From: DATGSL01 sp964645585
GTDB taxonomy: Bacteria; Verrucomicrobiota; Verrucomicrobiia; Opitutales; T3Sed10-336
Direction of reading: 5' to 3'
DNA: 64,000 nt
Assembly (NCBI GenBank): GCA_964645585.1
Contig: CAZYAN010000008.1
Coordinates: forward strand, 30,026 to 94,025
Part shown: piece after piece, positions 37,141 through 45,297 of the stretch
How positions within the stretch are numbered: position 1 is the first letter of the stretch
How the letters are laid out: every line of letters starts with the position of its first letter
Translations under genes and position numbers: made by a program
The notes under the pieces: generated by a model
The model's database searches: none
What the model saw: the letters and a program-made list of their open reading frames with translations, nothing else
Told to the model about the DNA's origin: nothing

Positions 37141-38244
37141 ATGGGATTAAACGAGGGGAAGGAGCCGGGGGGCTCCATGATGAGGCGTCTGGTGGCAAAA
37201 CCCGGGGAGTGGATGGACGGGTTTCTCGTCGGCTGGGGAGCGCGCCATCCCGTGCCGGCTGAAGCCGCGAGCGAGAAGTTGCATCACGCGGTGAACGGAT
37301 TCCGCAATCCGCATCCGCATGCGCGGCACAACTTCCGGGACTTTTTTCGGTGGCAGTTGCGGCTCGGCGAGAAGGATCCGGTCATCGTTCCGCGGAGGGA
37401 GCTGCCGCGGCGGTATGCTCCTCCGATGGTGGAGCCGGACCTTCAGATGTTGTGGAATCCCGATCCGAAGATCCTGCAAGTGACCTGGATTGGTCACACG
37501 ACGTTTCTGATTCAAGCGGGCGGGATGAATGTCCTGACCGACCCGATTTTCAGTGAGCGCTGCTCGCCGGTTCGCTTTGCGGGACCGCGCCGCAAGTCGC
37601 CGCCGGCCCTGCACCCGTCCCAGTTGCCGCCGATTGATGCGGTGGTGATCAGTCACGATCACTACGATCATCTCGACAAGCGGTCGATTCAGATGCTTGG
37701 CGACGGTCCAAGGTATTTCTTTCCGCTCGGGATTTCCAGGTGGTTCCGGCGTCACGGCTTTTCGCATTTTGAGGAACGGGACTGGGGAGAGACGACGGAG
37801 TTTGGGCGGATGCGCCTGCATTGCCTGCCGGCGCAGCATTTTTCCGGTCGGACGCCCTTTGACCGGAATCGGACGCTGTGGTGCAGCTGGATGATCACTA
37901 TTGATGACAAAAAGGTATACTTTCTTGGAGACACTGGTTACGCTCCATTCTTTCGGGAAGCTGGCGAGCGGTTTGGTCCGGTCGACTGCGCGCTGATTCC
38001 CATCGGAGCGTACCGTCCGCGCTGGTACATGCATCCCGTTCATGTCGACGCGGATGAAGCGGTGAAGATTCATCGGGACATCCGGTCCCGTTTTTCGATC
38101 GCGTCGCACTGGGGAACCTTTGCGCTGGCGGGGGAGCCGCCCGCTGAGCCGCCCATTTATCTGGAGAAGGTGCTGGAGCGGGAAGGTCTGCCGCGGGACG
38201 TCTTTCGGGCGGTGGCATTTGGAGAATCTGTTGTCCTTTCGTAG
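37141..38244 (+). CDS. metallo-beta-lactamase-fold hydrolase, NAPE-PLD-like
   Basis: A 367-residue soluble protein without a signal peptide. The metal motif is SHDHYDHLD (HxHxDH); further ligands are seen in LPAQHFSGRTPFDRN, FLGDTGY and the final ASHWGTF region. The long N-terminal part (NPHPHARHNFRDFFRW) and the block LTDPIFSERCSPV match the N-acyl-phosphatidylethanolamine-hydrolysing phospholipase D/RomA-like group. It may cleave N-acyl phospholipids or another phosphodiester. The start at 37141 follows family length; ATG 37177 is an alternative. Confidence 0.88.
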   Translation: MGLNEGKEPGGSMMRRLVAKPGEWMDGFLVGWGARHPVPAEAASEKLHHAVNGFRNPHPHARHNFRDFFRWQLRLGEKDPVIVPRRELPRRYAPPMVEPDLQMLWNPDPKILQVTWIGHTTFLIQAGGMNVLTDPIFSERCSPVRFAGPRRKSPPALHPSQLPPIDAVVISHDHYDHLDKRSIQMLGDGPRYFFPLGISRWFRRHGFSHFEERDWGETTEFGRMRLHCLPAQHFSGRTPFDRNRTLWCSWMITIDDKKVYFLGDTGYAPFFREAGERFGPVDCALIPIGAYRPRWYMHPVHVDADEAVKIHRDIRSRFSIASHWGTFALAGEPPAEPPIYLEKVLEREGLPRDVFRAVAFGESVVLS

Positions 38245-38660
38245 GGCTGGACAGGAAACGGCGCAGGCGCGGCTGAGGCCGGTGCGGCTGGCTGCCGCGC
38301 TTCCGCGCAAAGGCACTTCTGCTTACACCTTTGACGATAGTTTTTCCGGTGCAGAGGGAACGGTCCTGGAATCGTGCCCGCATTTTTGTTGACGAGCGCA
38401 TTCTGGTAACCGTATAGTGCAAAGATTCCCATAAAATGGATGTTTTTGCACTGTGAACTCCCCGATGCTGCCGACTTCGGATCGCTGCGCGCTTCGTTCG
38501 GAATTCAAATTGATTCTGCCGGGTGCAGGATGTTGGGAACCGGACGCGGGGAGCGCGGTGCTATTCCTCTCTCTCGAAAGGCCTTTCCACGGCAGGATGA
38601 AACTGCCGCGGAAGCCTTGATCCTCAGTCAGTAATAACAACGATCAGCCCTTACGACCCT
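38245..38660. other. intergenic region with promoter and 240-base leader
   Basis: A 416-base space. It holds the strong promoter-like element at 38389-38421 and a 7-bp inverted repeat GTGCAAA (38417-38423) / TTTGCAC (38445-38451) just after it. The remaining roughly 200 bases form a leader to the 982-residue protein gene. No conserved ORF was recognised in it. Confidence 0.5.
38389..38421 (+). promoter_or_regulatory. bipartite promoter-like element, copy A
   Basis: TTGACG (38389-38394), an 18-base spacer and TATAGT (38413-38418) make a good housekeeping promoter. The same block also reads TTGACG-N10-GGTAAC-CGTA-TA-GTGCA. Copy B at 47516 has the same element with identical spacing, which suggests a shared regulator or sigma factor. 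The transcription start would be near 38425, leaving a leader of about 235 bases. Confidence 0.6.
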
Positions 38661-41609
38661 ATGAAACTGCGACAGCAACCCAAACGCATCGTCCTGGCCG
38701 CGCTAGCAAGCGCGCTGGGATTCGTTCCGTGCCTGACGGCGCAGGAGATTTTCTGGAATGAAGGCGGCGGAAGCGCCGGCGCGACCATTCTGATCCGCGG
38801 CGCGAATATCGACGGCTCCAGCGCACAAACCTTGTATGAGCACCAGCTGAGTAACGGGGCACATATCGTCGATTTCGAGACGACGGACACGCATCTGTAC
38901 TGGTCGACTCATAACGAAGGAGAAGTCTGGCGTGCCGAGCTAAGCGACATCGAAGGTACGGCGGCACCGATTCTGGCCGCGAGCGACGGTCTGGGTTCGC
39001 CGCATGGTATGACGATCGACTCGATGAACGGGAAGCTGTACTTTGCGGACCGCGATAACGGGATTTTTTCAGCTGCCTTGGATGGGGGCAGCTTGACCAA
39101 CCTCTATCCAGGTAACAACCCTCCGGCCTTCTTTGACTACACCGCGGTTGTCCCGCGCGGCGACAGTGAGTTGATCTGGACGGCAACGAACACGAAATTC
39201 CTATATCTCCAGCCCGCCGGCGTGGCCACGGAGCAGCCGTTTATTGTGGAGATGACCGGCGCTCCGGCCACCTATGGTCTGGCCTATCATGCCGGCTCGG
39301 ATACGGTTTATTACACGAATATCACGGACGGCACGCTGCGTTCTTATAACCTGTTAACTGGCGAGGACAAGCTGTTGCGGAGGGACTTGCACCAGCCCCT
39401 TGGCTTGAAGCTGAGTCCGTCGGGAACTCACCTCCTGATCGCCGAGCGGGGCCTGGGGATCTCTGCCTTCCAGATCGACAACTTCGGCTATCAGTTGCTG
39501 GTTGAGGCGCCTCTTGCGCATTTTGGCGTCGCAGTGACCGCAGATCCCGCGCCGCTCCCGCCGGGTATCGATCTGGGAACTCTACCGTATCTGTTTGCGG
39601 CGGATTTTGAAAACGATGTACCGGAGACTCCTCCGGGTCCGCCGATCTCCGTTGGAACGCCAGGCTCGGGGGAAGCAGTCGTCGCTGTCGATTCGGCCAA
39701 CAACGTGTTTCGTCGCGGTGCAGACAACCAATATTACCGTGCCGTCGGCGTTTCCGGCTACAGCATGAACGTTACCTTTGATCCGTCGGAGGTGATTACC
39801 CTCAGTTTCGATTACGTCGGCCGTGTGAATCCGGGAGACGCGAATAATTGGATCAACATCAACTTCCATCATGACGGGGCCATCGTGCACCGGCTTTCCC
39901 TGCGGAATCAGGCGGCGAACATCCGGGCAGATGGTGTCAGTTATCCCTACGGCGGCAATAACCGGATTATTCGCTTTGATACGGTGATGAATAACTCCAC
40001 GGATACGATTGAATATGGAACGCCGGACGGCGGCACCAAGGCGCTTGGTCCGGGTCTGGCTTCCCTTTGGCTCTACCATTATGACACGGCGGAGTGGCAG
40101 AATGTCGTGGAGGAGTATGTTTATGCGATCGACGGCACCCCTGTCCCGGGAACGCGGTTGAGCCGCGTCGAGTTTCGGCCCAATGCACCGATGTCCTTTG
40201 ATCTGGACAATGTGTATGTCTTTAAAGGCGCGGCTGTCGGAGATTTGTTTGAGAATGTGACCTTCCCCGATCCTCCGGGGCCGTTGCCGGAGGCTTGGAG
40301 TGTCTACGTTGGTGAACCAGGTTATACCTATTTGACAACGGGCAATCGCAATCGCGGCGCCGCGCTGCATCCCGACGAGGAGGTTCTCGTAGTTTCCCGA
40401 ACGATTGGACCGGTCGGTTTACTTGATCCGGCGACGGGCGCCAATCTTGGCACACTTAATCTAGAAGGTGTGGAAGGAGGCACATTTTTGATCAATGAAA
40501 TGGCCTTCGATGAAGCTGGAGTGCTCTACGCGACCAATACGACTCTTGACACGATTGGAGCTTCGGGTCCGTTGAAGATTTATCGCTGGACCGACCTTAG
40601 TGCTCCTCCGAAACTTGTCGTGAACGCGGCAATCAATTCGAGCGATCCGGTTGGGACCAACCGGCGGTTTGGAGACAGTCTTGTCGTTCGCGGCAGCGGA
40701 CAGGATACGGAGCTCTTCCTCGGAAGCTGGGCCGGCACTGTATTTGCGCGCCTGACGCCGAACGGCACGAATGGCGACAACCAGTTCGATGTCCAGATCT
40801 TTCCTGTGAGCAGTATCTCTGGCGGTAACCTGCGGGACCTGACTCTTGGACCGAATGGCAACCTCGGGGCGGCGACGCCGGCTGGATTCCTGGAAATCGC
40901 TTTTGACGCGAACGCGGGGACCGCGAGTCTTGTCGCCACTTATGTCATGCCGGGCACGCTCGAGCCGGCGGTTTATTCGCCCGAGCACAACCTTTTCGCG
41001 GGAATCGACATCAATACGGGCGCCTTCTACATCGTTGACGGAAGCAGCCTCGACCCGATCTATCTCAATCAGTTCGCAACGACCATCAAGCCGCAGAATC
41101 CGCATGGGCAAGTGTTGTTTGGTGCGGAAACCGTTTACGGACTTTACACGGAAAACGGCATTATGGCGCTGAGCCTCGTCCCGGACAGCGGTGAACTGAC
41201 CTTCGAAGAGTGGATTGCCGGTTTTGCTCTGCCGGAAGGCGAGGACGGACCGGCTGATAATCCGTCCGGCGACGGAATTCCGAACTTCCTGAAGTTCGCG
41301 CTCGGTCTCGATCCGTCGGTGCCGGCGCGCGACGGTTTGCCGTCGGTCGGAACAGGGACGTTCACCGTCGATGAAGTCGAGGGCGAGTACCTGACGCTGA
41401 CGTTCACCAAGCCGGATGCGGTTGAAAGCGTGGTGTATGATGTCCAAGTAGCCGCCGAGCTCGGCGAGTGGAGTTCCGGCGGCGTTCTTGTGGACAGTTT
41501 CTCGAACGGTGACGGAACCAGTACGCACGTATATCGCGACGCGGTGCCGGTCGACGGATCGTCCCGCCGGTTCATGCGGCTCCACGTCACCGAATCGATC
41601 ATTGATTGA
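38661..41609 (+). CDS. giant exported beta-propeller/beta-sandwich protein (paralogue 1)
   Basis: A 982-residue protein with a signal peptide (about 1-27, ending CLTAQ). Residues about 28-300 form an LDL-receptor-B/NHL-like beta-propeller, with EIFWNEGGG, HLYWSTHNEGEVW, KLYFADRDNGIFSAALDG and a YYTNITDGTLRSYNLLTGE blade. About 310-520 resembles a jelly-roll or LamG-like beta-sandwich ending SFDLDNVYVFKG. A second propeller-like part spans about 540-830. The C-terminus has the DGIPNFLKFALGLDP module plus a small beta domain, a layout common in Verrucomicrobiota secreted proteins. No PEP-CTERM anchor or catalytic motif is seen. It probably binds glycans outside the cell. Confidence 0.8.
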   Translation: MKLRQQPKRIVLAALASALGFVPCLTAQEIFWNEGGGSAGATILIRGANIDGSSAQTLYEHQLSNGAHIVDFETTDTHLYWSTHNEGEVWRAELSDIEGTAAPILAASDGLGSPHGMTIDSMNGKLYFADRDNGIFSAALDGGSLTNLYPGNNPPAFFDYTAVVPRGDSELIWTATNTKFLYLQPAGVATEQPFIVEMTGAPATYGLAYHAGSDTVYYTNITDGTLRSYNLLTGEDKLLRRDLHQPLGLKLSPSGTHLLIAERGLGISAFQIDNFGYQLLVEAPLAHFGVAVTADPAPLPPGIDLGTLPYLFAADFENDVPETPPGPPISVGTPGSGEAVVAVDSANNVFRRGADNQYYRAVGVSGYSMNVTFDPSEVITLSFDYVGRVNPGDANNWININFHHDGAIVHRLSLRNQAANIRADGVSYPYGGNNRIIRFDTVMNNSTDTIEYGTPDGGTKALGPGLASLWLYHYDTAEWQNVVEEYVYAIDGTPVPGTRLSRVEFRPNAPMSFDLDNVYVFKGAAVGDLFENVTFPDPPGPLPEAWSVYVGEPGYTYLTTGNRNRGAALHPDEEVLVVSRTIGPVGLLDPATGANLGTLNLEGVEGGTFLINEMAFDEAGVLYATNTTLDTIGASGPLKIYRWTDLSAPPKLVVNAAINSSDPVGTNRRFGDSLVVRGSGQDTELFLGSWAGTVFARLTPNGTNGDNQFDVQIFPVSSISGGNLRDLTLGPNGNLGAATPAGFLEIAFDANAGTASLVATYVMPGTLEPAVYSPEHNLFAGIDINTGAFYIVDGSSLDPIYLNQFATTIKPQNPHGQVLFGAETVYGLYTENGIMALSLVPDSGELTFEEWIAGFALPEGEDGPADNPSGDGIPNFLKFALGLDPSVPARDGLPSVGTGTFTVDEVEGEYLTLTFTKPDAVESVVYDVQVAAELGEWSSGGVLVDSFSNGDGTSTHVYRDAVPVDGSSRRFMRLHVTESIID

Positions 41610-41621
41610 TCCCTTTGGAAT

Positions 41622-41645
41622 GGCGGCGCCCAACGCGGCGCCGCC
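41622..41645 (+). terminator. perfect GC hairpin between the two giant genes
   Basis: GGCGGCGCC (41622-41630) pairs with GGCGCCGCC (41637-41645) around a 6-base loop, 12 bases after the stop. Only GTTTC follows, so a U-tract is weak. It would partly separate the paralogues transcriptionally. Confidence 0.6.
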
Positions 41646-41688
41646 GTTTCAAGATTTTCGGTTCGTTGCCATACGGACCTGAGTTGAT

Positions 41689-44466
41689 ATGAAGATTATG
41701 ACCTGCATGACATTGAAGAAAGCAATTCGCTGCGGTACCGCTATCGCCGCTTGCTGGATGGTTCCAGCGTGGCTGCCCGCCCAGGAACTGTACTGGACGG
41801 AATATTCAGGCGAAGCCGGAACCGTTCGAATCCAGACGTCCGACATCAACGGCGAGAATGTGGACACGCTGTTCGCGCCGACTGAGATGGCGAGTTTCGC
41901 CGTTGATGTGGAAGTCACCGATACTCACATATTCTGGAGCGGTCATAATGGCGGAGATGTTTGGCGCGCGAGTCTGGACGGGACCGAACCGCCTGTGCAG
42001 ATCATTGCACCGGGTGAAGGGCTGCAGTCTGTTCATAATCTGGCTGTCGATGAATCGACAGGGACGCTGTATATAGCCGACCAAAATCTCGGAATCTTTT
42101 CCGCTGGTTTGGACGGTTCGAATTTGACCAATCTTTGGGGCACAGTTCCGACGCTCTATTCTGGCATTCAAGTTCGGAGTTCGAACCAGATTCTTTGGGT
42201 CAGCCGTGAGACGGGATACCTTTATATACAGGAACTTCCGGCCGGGCCTTTTCCGGAGGCGGTTCTCCTCGAGGGAGGAGCGGATATTTATGGTCTCGCT
42301 TACGACCCCGTCAGCGATGCGGTCTATTACACCAGTCACACCGGAGGGACCTTGCGTTCCTACAACCTGACTACGGCCGAGCATAACCTGCTGAAATCCG
42401 GGCTCCACCAGCCGCTGGGGGTGAAATTGAGTCCGGGGGGGAACCACTTGCTCATCGCCGAACGCGGCAAGGGGATTTCCGTCTTTCAGCTGGACAACAA
42501 GCAGTATAAGCTTCTTGTGGAGGCGTCCGGCGCGCATTTTGGGGTTGCCGCAACAGCGGACCCGGCCGAGGTGCTTCCGCCGCCAGTTGGCACGGTGCTC
42601 TGGTCCGCGGATTTCGAGGCGGATGTTGCCGACGGCGCCCCGGCGGCCAATTGGGGCGATGTCAGCGGTCCGGACGATGGGGAGGCTCAAGTGGTCAAAG
42701 ATGATCTGAATGCGTTTGGTTTCGGAACGGATAACCAGTTTCTTCGCGTCAATCAGGTTCTCAGTTTGGGACTAAGAAGTGAACCGCTGCCGGTCACCAC
42801 CGAAGTGGTCACCTTCAGCTTCGATTTTATCGGCCGCTTTAAAGAAGGCGACGGCCGCTGGCTGCAGGCGATGATTTATGATGCGAATTCTTATGCGCAT
42901 ATCACCTCCATCCGGACGGGTGACGAAAATATCCGAGGCGCGCCGGATAATCCCTCCTATGGTGGAAATGATCTGCCGATTCGGATGGAAACAATCTTTA
43001 ACAACTCCGCGGAATCGATCACGTATGAAGACCCTGCGGGCAATCCACACGAACTGGCTTCCGGACAGGCTTCTCTTTGGGTCTATCATTATACAACCAG
43101 TCTGTGGGAGCAGTTGGTCGAATCGTACAATGCGTACCGACACGCCAACGCCGGTCTGGGACCGATTCAGACGATTTATTTTCTTGCGGATGGCGGCGGC
43201 AGCGGTGATGTAAAACTGACCCGAACATTCGATCTTGATAATGTGGCTGTTCGCATGGGCGGTTACCTGTCGGATCTGGAAGGCGATATATACGTTCCTC
43301 CTCCGCCGCCGTTTGAGGGGCATCTCGCAGCCGATTTCGAAGGAATTCCTCTCGGCGAAATCACCCGGGCGGCTTCCGGCAGCTTCCTTCATGGAAATAT
43401 CTCCAGCTTCGGCTTCCATACGCGGTATGATAATCGCGACGACGGACGGGATCCAGAGGACTATGAGCCTCCGCCGCTTCTTGTTGTCGAGGACACCGAA
43501 AACCGTTTTGGAGGAGGGACGACCAATCAAATTCTTCGGACAAACGGCGCCCGGGGCTGGACGATCTATGCGCAAAACAACTTCAACATGGAAGTGATGA
43601 CCGTCCGCACAGATATGATCGTCGACCCGATCGCAGGCAGCCGTCTGACATATCATTTGCTCGATGGGGAGGAACTTCGTGCCGCGCGAATTGAGCTCGA
43701 AGCGACTGATCCGGAGCACGGCACCTTCCTGGGCGGTTCCGGTCAGAATCCGGGCACCTGGGACTATGGCGTCTTGAATCGCTTTGAGGCGGTCGTCAAT
43801 AATTCCGCGGAGACCATCACTTACACGGCGCCGAACGGCACCACCGAAACGCTGATCGCCGGCGGCACGGATATGTGGGTCAATGGCATTCTGGTTTTTG
43901 ACGACTCGCTCGACCAGCGCAACGCGACATCGTACGGCCCGATTATGGCCTTTGAACTCAGAACGTACAGCACCAATCCGTGGCTGGCAGACATCGCTCT
44001 TATCCAAACTTATGAAGGCGTTGAACTCGTTCCGGCAGGTGAGGGCGGTGTGACCTTTGTGGATTGGACCGCGTTGCATTTCCCGGGTGAAGACGATCCC
44101 GCGATAATCGGGCCGGACGCTGACGCTGACGGCGACGGAATTCCGAACTTGCTTGAATACGCGCTTGGTTTGACGCCCGGCGAACCGGGCCGCACGGGCC
44201 TTCCGGTTCACGGGGTGCAGACCTTCAATGGGGAGGGAGTCGACGGAAATTATCTGACCCTCTCCTTCCGTGCTCCAGACGCGGTCGGGGATATCTCGTT
44301 CACGGTCGGCGCCGGTTCCGACCTCGGCGGCCTGAACGACCCCGCCCACCTTGAGTCGGTCACGTCGAATGGCGATGGCACATCGACGTACCTCTTCCGG
44401 GATGTTGAACCGCTGGAGACTTCCGAGCGCCGCTTCCTGCGCTTGAACGTCTCGCTGCATCCGTAA
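41689..44466 (+). CDS. giant exported beta-propeller/beta-sandwich protein (paralogue 2)
   Basis: A 925-residue paralogue of the preceding protein with the same start: signal peptide, then ELYWTEYSGEAGTVRIQTSD, HIFWSGHNGGDVWRASLDG, TLYIADQNLGIFSAGLDG and a shared VYYTSHTGGTLRSYNLTT blade. Instead of a second propeller it carries two beta-sandwich repeats (about 300-510 and 530-775), each with NNSAE(S/T)ITY. The C-terminus has DADGDGIPNLLEYALGLTPG and a final beta domain ending RRFLRLNVS. No enzyme motif is visible. Tandem duplication followed by domain swapping explains the pair. Confidence 0.8.
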   Translation: MKIMTCMTLKKAIRCGTAIAACWMVPAWLPAQELYWTEYSGEAGTVRIQTSDINGENVDTLFAPTEMASFAVDVEVTDTHIFWSGHNGGDVWRASLDGTEPPVQIIAPGEGLQSVHNLAVDESTGTLYIADQNLGIFSAGLDGSNLTNLWGTVPTLYSGIQVRSSNQILWVSRETGYLYIQELPAGPFPEAVLLEGGADIYGLAYDPVSDAVYYTSHTGGTLRSYNLTTAEHNLLKSGLHQPLGVKLSPGGNHLLIAERGKGISVFQLDNKQYKLLVEASGAHFGVAATADPAEVLPPPVGTVLWSADFEADVADGAPAANWGDVSGPDDGEAQVVKDDLNAFGFGTDNQFLRVNQVLSLGLRSEPLPVTTEVVTFSFDFIGRFKEGDGRWLQAMIYDANSYAHITSIRTGDENIRGAPDNPSYGGNDLPIRMETIFNNSAESITYEDPAGNPHELASGQASLWVYHYTTSLWEQLVESYNAYRHANAGLGPIQTIYFLADGGGSGDVKLTRTFDLDNVAVRMGGYLSDLEGDIYVPPPPPFEGHLAADFEGIPLGEITRAASGSFLHGNISSFGFHTRYDNRDDGRDPEDYEPPPLLVVEDTENRFGGGTTNQILRTNGARGWTIYAQNNFNMEVMTVRTDMIVDPIAGSRLTYHLLDGEELRAARIELEATDPEHGTFLGGSGQNPGTWDYGVLNRFEAVVNNSAETITYTAPNGTTETLIAGGTDMWVNGILVFDDSLDQRNATSYGPIMAFELRTYSTNPWLADIALIQTYEGVELVPAGEGGVTFVDWTALHFPGEDDPAIIGPDADADGDGIPNLLEYALGLTPGEPGRTGLPVHGVQTFNGEGVDGNYLTLSFRAPDAVGDISFTVGAGSDLGGLNDPAHLESVTSNGDGTSTYLFRDVEPLETSERRFLRLNVSLHP

Positions 44467-44480
44467 ATTGGTCAATGGAC

Positions 44481-44520
44481 GGCTGTGCGCGCGGAAATCT
44501 CACCGTCTGCGCGCACAGCC
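44481..44520 (+). terminator. perfect 12-bp stem hairpin
   Basis: GGCTGTGCGCGC (44481-44492) pairs perfectly with GCGCGCACAGCC (44509-44520) around a 16-base loop. It lies 14 bases after the giant-gene stop and 18 bases before the chosen pseudopilin ATG. It could end the upstream transcript or shield the next ribosome binding site. Confidence 0.65.
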
Positions 44521-44538
44521 TCAATGCTCACAATCATT

Positions 44539-45252
44539 ATGGATTACTCGTTGAACCCTCGCACCCGGCGAAATGCGACGACGCGTTTGTCCGGATTTAC
44601 ACTCATCGAGCTGTTGACCGTTATCGCGATCATCGGAATCCTGGCAGCGATTTTGATTCCGGTCGTCGGGCGCGTGCGGGACTCAGCCAAGAGTTCGGTC
44701 TGCATCACCAATCTTCGCGAATGGCACCGCGCGGCGATGCTATTTGCCAGTGACAACGACGATTTTCTTCCGATGGCGAGCCAGCGGGTCCCTGTGTTGA
44801 TCCCGTGGCCGGCCGGTCTCGGCGCGTACGCGGGCTATACGATTCCGTTCGACTCCCGTGCGTGGTGGTTTGACGGAATTCCCGACACGATCGCCAGTTG
44901 CCCGGCCGACATGCATGAGCATGGGCACACGGGCGGAGGCGGAACGCTGCGACCGGAACATTACGTTAGCTACGCGTTAAATACCGATGCCGTAGGAAGC
45001 CACTTTTCATCGCCGTCCACTCATACGCGAACGCCGGTTCCGATGAGGAAATTTATCGATCACCCCCGGACGATTCTGATGGCGGACCGGGGCGGAGGCT
45101 GGCATTGTTCGCGCGGGAATTTTCCGGATTCTTCCTTCCGCCACAACGGGCGGGCCAACATGGTAACAATGGGAGGTGCGGTCCACTCGGCTGCGCTGGC
45201 GAACAAGGACGAGGAACTGCCCGACTCGATGTGGTCGCCGGATTTTTATTGA
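44539..45252 (+). CDS. pseudopilin-like protein with prepilin N-terminal motif (H-X9-DG-like)
   Basis: A 237-residue protein. ATG 44539 lies just after the strong hairpin and 19 residues before the cleavage point; ATG 44524 and GTG 44485 are upstream options, the latter inside the stem. The prepilin peptidase motif is SG|FTLIELLTVIAIIGILA with Glu at +5, followed by a hydrophobic helix. The globular part has FASDNDDFLPM and a C-terminal HNGRANMVTMGG, an H-X9-GG version of the family's H-X9-DG. It should be inserted by the type II/IV pilus machinery. It lies between the giant proteins and a polysaccharide lyase gene. Confidence 0.85.
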   Translation: MDYSLNPRTRRNATTRLSGFTLIELLTVIAIIGILAAILIPVVGRVRDSAKSSVCITNLREWHRAAMLFASDNDDFLPMASQRVPVLIPWPAGLGAYAGYTIPFDSRAWWFDGIPDTIASCPADMHEHGHTGGGGTLRPEHYVSYALNTDAVGSHFSSPSTHTRTPVPMRKFIDHPRTILMADRGGGWHCSRGNFPDSSFRHNGRANMVTMGGAVHSAALANKDEELPDSMWSPDFY

Positions 45253-45297
45253 TCGAATCCCTTTCGCCTCCTCTCCTCAGTCCCGGCGCCGCGTCGA

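Noticed and set aside
38661..44466. PEP-CTERM sorting signals on the two giant proteins
   Set aside because: Both end in a beta domain without a PEP motif, C-terminal helix or basic tail.
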